Positions 1 to 7,624 of a DNA stretch of 11,153 bases are shown in pieces. The translations under genes and the position numbers were made by a program. A model generated the notes under the pieces. That model was not told where the DNA came from, searched no databases, and saw only the letters and a program-made list of their open reading frames with translations. Source of the DNA: CAZKCK01 sp964552325 (lineage in GTDB: Bacteria; Bacteroidota; Bacteroidia; Bacteroidales; TTA-H9); NCBI GenBank assembly GCA_964552325.1, contig CAZKHA010000116.1, forward strand, positions 1 through 11,153, written 5' to 3'. Positions within the stretch are counted from its first letter, which is position 1, and every line of letters begins with the position of its first letter.

Positions 1-1968
1 CACATACGTTACTACAACATCAGAACTGCTTGTGTTTATAAGGGTTTCCGAAATCAATGGGTTGGTTCCATTGGCTGCCGGATTGGAGATTCCTGCCACT
101 GCAGCTCTGCTCCAATAGAAGCTGCAATTGGTTACATTACTGGTAATGCTGTAGTTAAACTGCTCCATGCTACAGAGTGCCTCTGCCAAAGTGCTTGTAA
201 TAACCGGTTTTGGATCAACATAGATCACATAATCACGAGGTGCTGCTGGGCAAGCCCCTAAGCTACCGCTAGGCAATATGGTATAGGTTACATAACCGGC
301 AGCATTCTCTGGATTGGTTATGGTTTGTGCGGGTATAGTATTCCCTCCAGAAGCCTGAAAACCAGTTAAAGTAATGGGATTAGCAGTGGCTGTCCAAGAA
401 AAATTAGTACCAATAACATTCGAAGTCAAGGTTACAGCCACAGTGCTATTCCCTGAACATATACTTTGCGATAGGGGTGAATTGGTTACCGTAGGTGAAG
501 GTTTTACCGTAATAGTGTACGTTATAGCAGATCCACCACAATTGGAAGGATCAGGACCTGAGGGAGTAATGATTATGGGAATATCGGTAATATCGGTCAG
601 CACACTGTAAATGGTGATAGCCGGAATATTACCCGTGCCATAATAGGGATTCATGCTGATGCCCCAAGGCACATTAGCATACCAGCTAAAGCTTGTTCCA
701 GTTACGGATGAGCTTAGCACAACTGCTTGGCTAGTGCCCCCAGCACATATGGTATCCTGTAAATCTGTATTGCTTACAATGGGCTGTGGCATAACGGTTA
801 CAACAAAATCTTTTGGAGTGCCAGGGCAAAAAGTTGGAGCTGGTCCGGTTGGAGTAATGGTATAGGTTACTTTTCCGGGCAATGCGGTACCTGCAGGCAT
901 TGAAAGCGTGGCAACTATAGGCCCTGTTCCAGATGCAGCCACACCCGATACAGCGCCTGTGGTTACAGTTGCTGTCCATCCAAATGTTGAATTGGCTACA
1001 CCCGAAGTAGGTGTATAATTGATGGATTGACCTGAACAAATGGTATCGGTGGTAGCGCTTGTAATGGTAGGATGCTGATTAACAAGTACCATAACAGGAT
1101 TACTTAAGCCTTCGGAGCAAGGAGGAGACTGAGCAGCCCGTGCAAACCAAGTGGTTTGGGTTAATGCACCGGGTGAATAATCCAAACCATTTTCGCCCGA
1201 AATAAGTGAGAATGGGCCAAGTTCGCTAATGGTGCTTTTAAGCCAGGTATAGGTATAAGTGCCATTTCCGCCAGAGGGTAGGGCCATATTGGTGATGGGG
1301 GCAGGCGTTTCGCCCGAACAAATTGTATCGTTTGCCGCAATTTGCCCCCCATAGATTGGAAAATCAACTTGCGCCCAATAATTGGCAACTTTTGAGCACT
1401 GCGGCGAAGAATTATTAATTGTAACAGCCTTTATTAAAGCAGAACCTGAGAGCAATAAACTAATGGGGTTGGTGTACATTGCTGTTGGAGGAACTGGTGG
1501 CAACCAATAAAATTCGCTTGCATTGGTATTTAGGGTAAAAGTTAAAGGGGTGCCACTACAAACGGGTGGGGTGGGGTCACAAGTTATATATGCGGTTGGC
1601 AATGGATTAACTACGATATTTATTACATTGGATGGCGTAGCGCATCCCGAAATCACCACATGGTAATCGCCATTGTTGGCTACGCTGAGTGTATTACGTA
1701 TGGAGTCAGGTATAACTACATTGTTTTTATACCATGTATAACTTACTGCTGATGAAGGCGATGCAACAAGAGCAAGCGTATCACCTGCACAAAATTTTAC
1801 GGTACTCCCTGTTGTAACTATTGGCGTTCCAGGCCGGGGAACAGCTGTTATGGTAGATGGGCATTGCGAATAGCCAACGAAAGGAAGAATAGAAACCAAC
1901 ACAACCACTAACTTACCTAAAAAGAATTTTTTCAATAAGTTATCGGAAATTTTCGGTGAATGAGCCAT
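1..1968 (-). CDS. Large secreted multi-domain repeat protein (Ig-like and PKD-like repeats), 3' end outside window
   Basis: An uninterrupted minus-strand frame of 656 codons starts at the ATG whose complement is at 1966-1968 and has no stop before the window edge, so only the N-terminal part is present. Residues 1-35 form a signal peptide: a basic start, then a hydrophobic stretch (LVVVLVSILPFVG) ending at YSQ|C. An Ig-like domain follows at about 48-126 (Cys60, Trp79, Cys109), then a second Cys-containing module (about 127-205), a module at about 210-297 opening with NDTICSGE, and PKD-like repeats of 94-99 residues from residue 298 on. Bacteroidota proteins of this kind are usually long surface or extracellular proteins exported by the T9SS with a C-terminal sorting domain; that domain would lie beyond the left edge and is inferred only. 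It is transcribed divergently from murF. No Shine-Dalgarno is visible upstream, only an imperfect -7-like TAATTTTA. The ligand or role cannot be told; adhesin or gliding-associated surface protein is the best guess. Confidence 0.88.
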   Translation of the reverse strand, partial: MAHSPKISDNLLKKFFLGKLVVVLVSILPFVGYSQCPSTITAVPRPGTPIVTTGSTVKFCAGDTLALVASPSSAVSYTWYKNNVVIPDSIRNTLSVANNGDYHVVISGCATPSNVINIVVNPLPTAYITCDPTPPVCSGTPLTFTLNTNASEFYWLPPVPPTAMYTNPISLLLSGSALIKAVTINNSSPQCSKVANYWAQVDFPIYGGQIAANDTICSGETPAPITNMALPSGGNGTYTYTWLKSTISELGPFSLISGENGLDYSPGALTQTTWFARAAQSPPCSEGLSNPVMVLVNQHPTITSATTDTICSGQSINYTPTSGVANSTFGWTATVTTGAVSGVAASGTGPIVATLSMPAGTALPGKVTYTITPTGPAPTFCPGTPKDFVVTVMPQPIVSNTDLQDTICAGGTSQAVVLSSSVTGTSFSWYANVPWGISMNPYYGTGNIPAITIYSVLTDITDIPIIITPSGPDPSNCGGSAITYTITVKPSPTVTNSPLSQSICSGNSTVAVTLTSNVIGTNFSWTATANPITLTGFQASGGNTIPAQTITNPENAAGYVTYTILPSGSLGACPAAPRDYVIYVDPKPVITSTLAEALCSMEQFNYSITSNVTNCSFYWSRAAVAGISNPAANGTNPLISETLINTSSSDVVVTYV
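204..1077 (-). repeat. Three tandem PKD-like protein repeats (plus the start of a fourth)
   Basis: Within the large secreted protein, residues 298-396, 397-490 and 491-588 align as units of 94-99 residues, and a fourth begins at 589 and runs toward the edge. Each opens with a short P-x-(I/V)-(T/V) strand, then a Cys motif (DTICSGQ, DTICAGG, QSICSGN), a central F-x-W, and closes with a V-T-Y-T-I or I-T-Y-T-I strand, a second Cys and a V-x-V/I-Y-V strand. At DNA level a 14-base segment (complement atggtataggttac) recurs exactly at 278-291 and 857-870, coding for the same VTYTI strand two repeats apart. The units otherwise diverge, so this is old duplication rather than fresh expansion. Confidence 0.75.
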
Positions 1969-2223
1969 ATCTAGGACTTTTAAAATTATACAATTTTGGT
2001 CAGTTTTTCTTAACTAGCACTTATACGTTAAAGAGCTCTGCAAGTTCCGAAAAGTTGTACAAAAACCCAAGTTATTTTCAAAAAAAAACACCTCGCCCAT
2101 AAAAGCCAACCATTCAAGTATTTATACCAAAGGATTCTTATTACGACCTTTATCTATCGCTATTCTAATTTCCCAAAACCAATATCTCAAAAAATTTCTA
2201 TCTTTGAATTTTGCAAGACGAAA
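1969..2223. other. Divergent intergenic region between the repeat protein and murF
   Basis: A 255-base AT-rich stretch from which both the minus-strand repeat protein and murF must be transcribed. Apart from the -7 box at 2199-2206 and an imperfect minus-strand box next to the repeat-protein start, I see no gene, RNA or repeat in it. It includes an A-run near 2080-2088. Confidence 0.5.
2199..2206 (+). promoter_or_regulatory. Bacteroidota -7 box upstream of murF
   Basis: TATCTTTG matches the Bacteroidota -7 consensus TAnnTTTG exactly and ends 17 bases before the murF ATG. No convincing -33 TTG is seen at the usual distance, and the implied 5' leader would be very short, so this is a candidate rather than a certain promoter. 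Confidence 0.5.
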
Positions 2224-3504
2224 ATGAACAATCTGTATTCCAAGTATTTAAAATGCACAGGGGTTTCTACTGACACAAGGAACATCCTGAAAGGCTCTCT
2301 GTTCTTTGCTCTTAAAGGAGATTCCTTTGATGGCAATCGGTTTGCTGCTCAAGCCCTTGAGAATGGAGCCCAATATGCAGTGGTTGACGACCCTACACTC
2401 CCGGCCAACCCAAATTTTATCCCAGTAAGCAATGCTTTACAAAGCCTTCAAGAACTGGCAAAACACCATCGGCAGCAATTAAAAATCCCAGTAATTGGAA
2501 TTACGGGCACCAACGGCAAAACAACCACCAAAGAACTAATATACAGTGTATTATCACAAAAATTCAATACACTGGCTACCAAAGGAAACCTCAATAACCA
2601 CATTGGTGTTCCGTTAACTTTGCTCGGGATAACAACTGAAACGGAAGTTGCCATAATTGAAATGGGCGCAAATCACCCCGGCGAAATTGCCTTGCTCTCA
2701 TCCATTGCGGATCCAAATTTTGGCTTAATTACAAATATTGGAAAAGCTCATCTGGAAGGGTTTGGAGGCTATGAAGGCGTCATCAAAACAAAATCAGAAC
2801 TATACCACCACCTAAAGCAAAAAAATGGAATAGCATTTGTTAACCAAGACGACCAATTACTTGTAAACTTATCATCGAACATAACATGTGTTTATTATGG
2901 AGTTGGTGGCGAAAAAATAAAATTACTCCAAAACGCTTCTAACCCTTTCGTAGAATTAACCATTGACATTAATGGTACGCGGCTAAAAGTAAACACACAA
3001 TTAATTGGGCAATACAACATTCCGAATATTCTTGCAGCGGTTTGTATTGGCAATTATTTTAAAATTGAACCCGCCCAGCTATCCAATGCATTGGAAAATT
3101 ATTCGCCTGGCAATATGCGTTCACAGTTTAAAAATACCCAAAAAAATCAATTAATTGTGGATGCTTACAACGCTAATCCATCGAGCATGGAGGTGGCTTT
3201 GCAAAACTTTGCCACCCTAGAGGCAAACAATAAGGCCCTTATTTTAGGCGAAATGCTGGAATTGGGCAACGATTCGCTAACCGAACACCAAAACTTAATC
3301 AAAAAAATTGCAGAAACACAAGCAAAGCACGTTTTCTTGGTTGGGAAGGCATTTCAACCTATTCAACTTCCAAAAGGCTTCCTTCACTTCGAAACAACGG
3401 ATCAGCTTAGGCAACACCTCCAAAAGGAACCGCTTCTAAACAGGCTTATTTTGTTAAAAGGCAGCCGTGGCAACAAACTTGAAATTCTACTTGATGTACT
3501 CTAA
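2224..3504 (+). CDS. murF: UDP-N-acetylmuramoyl-tripeptide--D-alanyl-D-alanine ligase (MurF)
   Basis: MurF is the cytoplasmic Mur ligase that uses ATP to add D-Ala-D-Ala to UDP-MurNAc-tripeptide, completing the soluble peptidoglycan precursor. The 426-residue length fits the family. The N-terminal domain carries the STDTR...GSLFFALKG substrate-binding signature (about 15-32). The central ATPase domain has the P-loop GITGTNGKTTTKE (92-104), NNHIGVP (124-130), the EMGANHPGEI metal-binding segment (146-155) and a KTKSE motif (188-192) whose second Lys (190) fits the carbamylated lysine position. The C-terminal domain has VDAYNANPSSM (312-322) and ends with the LKGSRGNKLE motif (411-420). The ATG at 2224 is chosen because the N-terminal domain is complete from there and a -7 box lies just upstream. 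The 3' end overlaps the start of anmK by 11 bases, so the two are probably translationally coupled. No key residue appears to be missing. Confidence 0.97.
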   Translation: MNNLYSKYLKCTGVSTDTRNILKGSLFFALKGDSFDGNRFAAQALENGAQYAVVDDPTLPANPNFIPVSNALQSLQELAKHHRQQLKIPVIGITGTNGKTTTKELIYSVLSQKFNTLATKGNLNNHIGVPLTLLGITTETEVAIIEMGANHPGEIALLSSIADPNFGLITNIGKAHLEGFGGYEGVIKTKSELYHHLKQKNGIAFVNQDDQLLVNLSSNITCVYYGVGGEKIKLLQNASNPFVELTIDINGTRLKVNTQLIGQYNIPNILAAVCIGNYFKIEPAQLSNALENYSPGNMRSQFKNTQKNQLIVDAYNANPSSMEVALQNFATLEANNKALILGEMLELGNDSLTEHQNLIKKIAETQAKHVFLVGKAFQPIQLPKGFLHFETTDQLRQHLQKEPLLNRLILLKGSRGNKLEILLDVL

Positions 3505-4567
3505 CACCCCCGAATACAATGTAATTGGCATAATGTCAGGAACATCACTCGATGGGCTCGACCTGGCTGCCTGTACATTTCGCTCAGTCGATTCGCATTG
3601 GACTTACACACTTGTTACGGCTGAAACCCTACCCTATCCCAGCGAACTCAAGGAACGACTTTCGGGCTTATTTGCTGCTGATGCACGGCATTTCAGCCAA
3701 TTTCATGCATTTTATGGACATTATCTAGGCAAACAAGTCGCCAACTTTGCTAAAAAAGCAGGGTTTCCGGCCCATTTTGTTGCCTCGCATGGGCACACCA
3801 TTTTTCATGATCCAAAAACGGGGTTTACTACACAAATTGGGGATGGTGCAGCTATTGCCATCGAATCATCCTTGCCAGTGGTTTGCGATTTCCGAACATC
3901 TGATGTGGCAGCCGGCGGCCAAGGAGCACCCTTGGTTCCAATAGGCGATAAATTGCTTTTTGGGAATTATGACGCATGCTTAAACTTAGGCGGAATTGCC
4001 AACATATCAATGGATCACCAGAACCAACGCATTGCCTATGATATCTGCCCGGTTAACATGGCCTTGAACTATTTAACGCAGCAGTTGGGCCTTGATTATG
4101 ATGCGGATGGTGCAATTGCCAGATCAGGCAAAACCATTCAAAAAACCCTTGATGCGCTTAAAGCCCTCGATTATTTTTCGCAGCCCTTTCCAAAAACCTT
4201 GGGTCGTGAATGGTTCGAAACCGAAATGCGCCCGCTTCTTCAAACCGATGTACCAAACAGAATCCCCGACATCTTACACACTTGTGTACATCTTGCCGCC
4301 TCTGAAATTGCCTCCAACCTTAACCATTTTAAGCTAAAAAACGTGCTAATTACAGGCGGCGGCGCTTTCAACACCTTCCTGATCGACAGCATCCGCCAAC
4401 AAACCGATTGCAAAATCATTTTACCTGACCCCATGCTGATCAACTTTAAGGAAGCACTCATTTTTGCTTTTTTGGGCGTTTTGCGCTGGACTCAACAGGC
4501 TAATTGTTTGGCAAGCGTAACAGGTGCCAAAAAAAATGTTGCGGGTGGTGCCATTTACCTTCCATAA
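3494..4567 (+). CDS. anmK: Anhydro-N-acetylmuramic acid kinase (AnmK)
   Basis: AnmK hydrolyses the 1,6-anhydro ring of anhydro-MurNAc and phosphorylates it to MurNAc-6-phosphate, returning cell-wall turnover sugar to metabolism. The 357-residue protein shows the N-terminal phosphate-binding IGIMSGTSLDGLDLA (11-25), ASHGHT (97-102), DFRTSDVAAGGQGAPLVP (132-149), NLGGIANIS (164-172), YDICPVN (182-188) with Asp183 at the catalytic base position, and ITGGGAFN (286-293). An in-frame GTG lies nine codons upstream at 3467, but the ATG at 3494 is preferred: it starts close to the conserved MSGTSLDG motif and gives a short 11-base overlap with murF. The Bacteroidota-like DICPVN in place of the proteobacterial DTGPGN looks normal for the phylum. 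Pairing with murF puts precursor synthesis and sugar recycling in one transcript. MurQ, the etherase acting next in the classic pathway, is not in the window. Confidence 0.96.
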   Translation: MYSNTPEYNVIGIMSGTSLDGLDLAACTFRSVDSHWTYTLVTAETLPYPSELKERLSGLFAADARHFSQFHAFYGHYLGKQVANFAKKAGFPAHFVASHGHTIFHDPKTGFTTQIGDGAAIAIESSLPVVCDFRTSDVAAGGQGAPLVPIGDKLLFGNYDACLNLGGIANISMDHQNQRIAYDICPVNMALNYLTQQLGLDYDADGAIARSGKTIQKTLDALKALDYFSQPFPKTLGREWFETEMRPLLQTDVPNRIPDILHTCVHLAASEIASNLNHFKLKNVLITGGGAFNTFLIDSIRQQTDCKIILPDPMLINFKEALIFAFLGVLRWTQQANCLASVTGAKKNVAGGAIYLP

Positions 4568-4618
4568 TCCAAACTAGCCAACATCAATCATTATCAACCA
4601 AAACCCATTAACCAAACC

Positions 4619-4978
4619 ATGAAAAAAACACTCGTTATCGGAGTCAGCCAAAACCCTTCACGTTATGCAAACCAAGCGGTTACTATGCTCAAAAGGCATG
4701 GCTACCCTGCAGTGGCCATTGGCAGGCATGCCATTAACTTTGCTGGTATAGAAGTAAACACCGGACAACCCGCTTTTAGCGATATCCATACGGTGACCCT
4801 ATACCTAAATCCAATGGCACAACAAGCCTATTATGAATATATTCTGAGCCTGAAACCTAAACGCATTATCTTTAATCCAGGCACTGAAAACGATGAACTT
4901 GAAAATCTTGCTACAAAGCAAGGCATCGAGGTACTTGAAGCCTGTACCTTGGTCCTTCTATCAACAGCTCAGTATTAG
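4619..4978 (+). CDS. CoA-binding domain protein (YccU-like)
   Basis: A 119-residue, single-domain Rossmann-type protein of the CoA_binding_2 family. The glycine-containing nucleotide-binding turn is seen as IGVSQNPSRYANQA (7-20), followed by DIHTVTLYLNP (55-65), YYEYILSLKPKRIIFNPGTE (71-90) and EACTLVLLS (107-115), all conserved in this family. Members resemble the CoA-binding domain of succinyl-CoA synthetase alpha subunits but lack the catalytic domains. The physiological role of the stand-alone form is not established. It begins 51 bases after anmK without an obvious terminator or promoter between them, so it is probably the third gene of the murF-anmK transcript. The ATG at 4619 begins MKKTLVIG, directly before the first strand, which supports the start. 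Confidence 0.9.
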   Translation: MKKTLVIGVSQNPSRYANQAVTMLKRHGYPAVAIGRHAINFAGIEVNTGQPAFSDIHTVTLYLNPMAQQAYYEYILSLKPKRIIFNPGTENDELENLATKQGIEVLEACTLVLLSTAQY

Positions 4979-5006
4979 AAGTATAGTAGGCTTACAAAAT
5001 TTTTTG

Positions 5007-5014
5007 TACTTTCG
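5007..5014 (+). promoter_or_regulatory. Possible -7 box for the T9SS type B protein
   Basis: TACTTTCG differs from TAnnTTTG at one base and lies in the 183-base gap between the CoA-binding gene and the next coding start. No TTG is seen at the -33 distance. If used, it gives a leader of roughly 140 bases containing the inverted repeat at 5044-5057. Weak evidence. Confidence 0.35.
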
Positions 5015-5043
5015 CCCGTTTATAAATGGTACGTGTCATAATT

Positions 5044-5057
5044 GCCACAAATGTGGC
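5044..5057. repeat. Perfect inverted repeat in the leader before the T9SS type B protein
   Basis: GCCACA-AA-TGTGGC is a perfect 14-base inverted repeat with a two-base centre. It could be a dyad operator or a small RNA hairpin (five-base stem, four-base loop). It is not followed by a T-run, so it does not look like an intrinsic terminator. A second short palindrome, GGTTAACC, is at 5099-5106 in the same gap. Confidence 0.45.
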
Positions 5058-5161
5058 TTATTGTGCTCACCATTCACATTGTTTGTAAACTCTTTAACGG
5101 TTAACCAGCAATGTTTTAGTGCATTTAAACTATTCAGTGGATGAATTATATAGGTTTTCTG

Positions 5162-6445
5162 ATGAAAAAACGCCTCCTCTTCCTTTTAGTTGCTATGGGC
5201 TTTGCTTTTGCTGTTAATGCCCAAATTACGATATCACTCAAAAAAGACACGCTTTGTAACCATGATACCGTTTTGGTGAATCTCAGGGCCGGCACTTTAA
5301 CTACTGCCAGTGCTTTCAAATTCGAATTAACATTCGACCAAACTATTGTTAGATTCGATAGTGTTTTTGAGCACAACCCTGCATTTAAAAAATTCACCTC
5401 CACCTTTATAGCACCAAATCGAATCCGCTTGGAATGGGATTCGACCAAGGTGCTAAATTTTGGCACTGGGCTAGTTTGCCAATTGCAGTTTACCGGAATA
5501 AAGGCAGGTACATCGAATTTAGTATTTGATTATGCAAATTCGTGGTGCAAAGACTTGGGAGGAAACAGTTTACTTACCCTGTTTTCGGATGGTTTGATAC
5601 ATAATAAACCCGCTGAAATAAGCTATACCCTCACTCAATTGCTGGAAGGATGCCGTAAAGAAAATAAAGGAAGGTATTCAATTTCAATCAGCTCAGGTGT
5701 ACAGCCTTATGAAATTAACTGGAATGGTGGATTTTTAAACCCTGGCGATGACAACATCGTACTGGGACTTACAGGTGGCGACCACCTATTAGAAATTACG
5801 GATGGAAACGGATGCACCTACGACACTACCTATTTTGTAAAAGTTAAAATTGCCCCAAAAATAAGGTTCACCTCCGACCCCGATTCCGTTTATTTACAAA
5901 AACCCGACATCCAGTTTACCTCCAACATCGATTCGCTAATAAGTGTTGGGCAAGACATATACAGCTGGCAGTGGAATTTTGGGGAACCAGATTCATCAAA
6001 ATCAAACGAAGCCAATCCGAAACACACTTTTACAAGCGCTTTGGGTTTCTACGAATTGAAGAAAACCGATTATCCTGTTAAGCTTTGGGCTATAAACGAC
6101 GAAGGCTGCGATACATCCATCACAAAAATCATAAAACTGCACCGGTCCGAAGTAATTGTACCGACCGTAATTACACCTAATAGCGACGGATACAATGATA
6201 TACTGATTGTACAAATTGATGGAAAAACAGATCTGGAACAAGCCAAACTCACCAAATTCTATGATAGAACCGAGTTTGTTGTGCTTAATCGTTACGGCAA
6301 AAAAATATTTGAAAGCTCTGATTACCAAAACGACTGGGATGGAGGAGGCGCCTCTGATGGCACCTATTTTTATATTTTAAAATGTATCGGCAGGTTTGGC
6401 ACAGAGTCATTTCAAGGTGCATTTTCGATAATTGGCAGCAATTAA
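5162..6445 (+). CDS. Secreted multi-domain protein with T9SS type B (gliding-motility-type) sorting domain
   Basis: The 427-residue product begins with a clear signal peptide (MKKRLLFLLVAMGFAFAVNA|Q). An in-frame ATG seven codons upstream (5141) is possible, but 5162 gives the typical basic-hydrophobic leader. Domains in order: a cohesin-like beta-sandwich (about 22-145; FKFELTFDQTIVRFDSV and LVCQLQFTGIKAGTSNLVF fit that fold), a SprB-like repeat (about 155-230; GVQPYEINWNGG and LLEITDGNGC), a PKD domain (about 235-327; YSWQWNFG, then NPKHTF) and a C-terminal sorting domain (331-427) with VPTVITPNSDGYND, LNRYGKKIFES, DWDGG and DGTYFYIL. That last domain is the type B T9SS signal (CHU_C family), which directs export across the outer membrane by the Por/Gld/Spr machinery. 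The protein is therefore probably surface-attached or released, and its mix of carbohydrate-protein-type and PKD modules suggests binding rather than catalysis; no enzyme domain is visible. It seems to be transcribed on its own. Confidence 0.9.
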   Translation: MKKRLLFLLVAMGFAFAVNAQITISLKKDTLCNHDTVLVNLRAGTLTTASAFKFELTFDQTIVRFDSVFEHNPAFKKFTSTFIAPNRIRLEWDSTKVLNFGTGLVCQLQFTGIKAGTSNLVFDYANSWCKDLGGNSLLTLFSDGLIHNKPAEISYTLTQLLEGCRKENKGRYSISISSGVQPYEINWNGGFLNPGDDNIVLGLTGGDHLLEITDGNGCTYDTTYFVKVKIAPKIRFTSDPDSVYLQKPDIQFTSNIDSLISVGQDIYSWQWNFGEPDSSKSNEANPKHTFTSALGFYELKKTDYPVKLWAINDEGCDTSITKIIKLHRSEVIVPTVITPNSDGYNDILIVQIDGKTDLEQAKLTKFYDRTEFVVLNRYGKKIFESSDYQNDWDGGGASDGTYFYILKCIGRFGTESFQGAFSIIGSN

Positions 6446-6469
6446 CGCATTGGCTATCATAATTTATAA

Positions 6470-6479
6470 AGCCTAGGCT
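6470..6479. repeat. 10-base perfect palindrome just before mnmH
   Basis: AGCCTAGGCT is a perfect 10-base palindrome in the 37-base gap between the T9SS protein and mnmH, ending three bases before the mnmH ATG. It could be a protein-binding dyad that blocks initiation, or chance. There is no T-run, so it is not a terminator. Confidence 0.35.
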
Positions 6480-6482
6480 GTG

Positions 6483-7496
6483 ATGGCGCACCGAATCGAC
6501 TGCAAAGAATTCCTTCAGCACAGCACACTTATCGATGTGCGATCTCCATCGGAATTTGCACAAGGCCACATACCCGGAGCTATCAACATACCTCTTTTTT
6601 CGGACGAGGAACGTGCTGTTGTTGGCACGCTCTATACAAGGCAAGGCTCTCAGACAGCAGTACTTAAAGGCTTGGAATTTGTTGGCACCAAACTAACAAA
6701 ATTTGCACAGCAAGCCATCCAAATCACAAACAACAAAACGGTGGGTGTATATTGCTGGCGAGGCGGCATGCGTAGCGCTTCCATGGCATTTCTGTTCGAC
6801 ACAACTGGATTAGAAACGTATGTGCTGAAAGGTGGTTATAAAGCCTACCGAAAGCATATCCTTGAACATATGGGATTCCCATTCAAAATCAATATCTTGG
6901 GCGGGATGACTGGATCGGGTAAAACAGAAATCCTATACGAACTTCAAAAGCTTGGCGAACAAATACTTGACCTCGAGTTATTGGCAAACCACAAAGGCTC
7001 GGCTTTTGGTGCCCTTGGCCAACGCCCACAACCAAGTACCGAACAATTTGGCAACCAAATCTATCGGCATCTATCAGCATTAAACCCCCAAAATCCAATC
7101 TGGATTGAAGACGAAAGCTATTCCATTGGCTCATGCTACATCCCTGACCCTCTTTTTAATGCAATGCAGGCAGCAACAACTTATATAGTTGAAGTCCCAA
7201 ACCAATACCGTGCTGAACGGCTGGCCCAAGAATATGGACATTTCGATCCCCAAAACTTAATTGATGCAGTACTACGAATCCAAAAGCGATTAGGTAATGA
7301 CGTAACTGCCAAAGCTATTAAACATATTACCAATCAACAGATTAACTCTGCTATTGAACTCGTGCTTATGTATTACGATAAAAGCTACAACTACGCCTTG
7401 GAAAAACGAGTTGCCATGAAAATTAAAACCGGCTTTTCAAATACAAACCCAGCATCCATCGCTTCTCACCTAAAGACCTTATCATCCCAAATTTAA
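6483..7496 (+). CDS. mnmH: tRNA 2-selenouridine synthase (MnmH/SelU)
   Basis: MnmH converts the wobble 2-thiouridine of certain tRNAs to 2-selenouridine, through a geranylated intermediate and using selenophosphate. The 337-residue protein has the two expected parts. The N-terminal rhodanese domain (about 1-125) shows LIDVRSPSEFAQGHIPGAIN (16-35) and the active-site loop VYCWRGGMRS (89-98) with catalytic Cys91, then YVLKGGYKAYR. The C-terminal P-loop domain starts with INILGGMTGSGKTEIL (136-151), followed by LANHKGSAFGALG (167-179), QPSTEQFGN (183-191) and WIEDES (207-212), all typical of the family. A GTG lies one codon upstream at 6480; the ATG at 6483 is preferred. The length is slightly below the E. 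coli enzyme (about 364 residues), with no motif missing. Selenophosphate synthetase (selD), which it needs, is not in the window. Context gives no hint of special regulation apart from the palindrome just upstream. Confidence 0.96.
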   Translation: MAHRIDCKEFLQHSTLIDVRSPSEFAQGHIPGAINIPLFSDEERAVVGTLYTRQGSQTAVLKGLEFVGTKLTKFAQQAIQITNNKTVGVYCWRGGMRSASMAFLFDTTGLETYVLKGGYKAYRKHILEHMGFPFKINILGGMTGSGKTEILYELQKLGEQILDLELLANHKGSAFGALGQRPQPSTEQFGNQIYRHLSALNPQNPIWIEDESYSIGSCYIPDPLFNAMQAATTYIVEVPNQYRAERLAQEYGHFDPQNLIDAVLRIQKRLGNDVTAKAIKHITNQQINSAIELVLMYYDKSYNYALEKRVAMKIKTGFSNTNPASIASHLKTLSSQI

Positions 7497-7513
7497 GCCC
7501 ATCCACTTTTTAA

Positions 7514-7544
7514 TTGACTTTTGGCCCGTTTTAGATTATATTTG
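7514..7544 (+). promoter_or_regulatory. Bacteroidota-type promoter for the amidase-lysozyme gene cluster
   Basis: A TTG at 7514-7516 is followed after 20 bases by TATATTTG at 7537-7544, which matches the TAnnTTTG -7 box exactly at the spacing typical of the phylum. Transcription would start near 7550. That lies at or beyond an in-frame GTG at 7547, which therefore could not be used efficiently; this supports the ATG at 7625 as the amidase start, with a leader of about 75 bases. It is the best promoter candidate in the window and marks the likely start of the five-gene unit. Confidence 0.65.
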
Positions 7545-7624
7545 TAGTGGTAAAATACGATTGGTTTTATTTAAACCTTGCCACTGTATCGACGCTTTCA
7601 CATACTATCACAATACCACTAATC

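Noticed and set aside
374..865. Two plus-strand open frames (374-610 and 653-865) over the left region
   Set aside because: They lie antisense to the large minus-strand repeat protein, whose frame has a signal peptide and clear repeats. Their translations have no recognisable domain, and they arise from low stop density opposite a repeat-rich gene.
731..1388. Minus-strand frames at 731-1039 and 1161-1388
   Set aside because: They are other frames of the same strand inside the repeat-protein gene; the repeat protein's own frame is continuous through them and shows conserved repeats.
4893..5144. Plus-strand open frame of 83 codons across the end of the CoA-binding gene and the following gap
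   Set aside because: It starts inside a well-supported gene in another frame, contains no recognisable motif, and its second half covers the promoter-like region and inverted repeat.
6002..6644. Minus-strand frames at 6002-6328 and 6285-6644
   Set aside because: They are antisense to the PKD and sorting-domain part of the T9SS protein and to the start of mnmH, both well supported.
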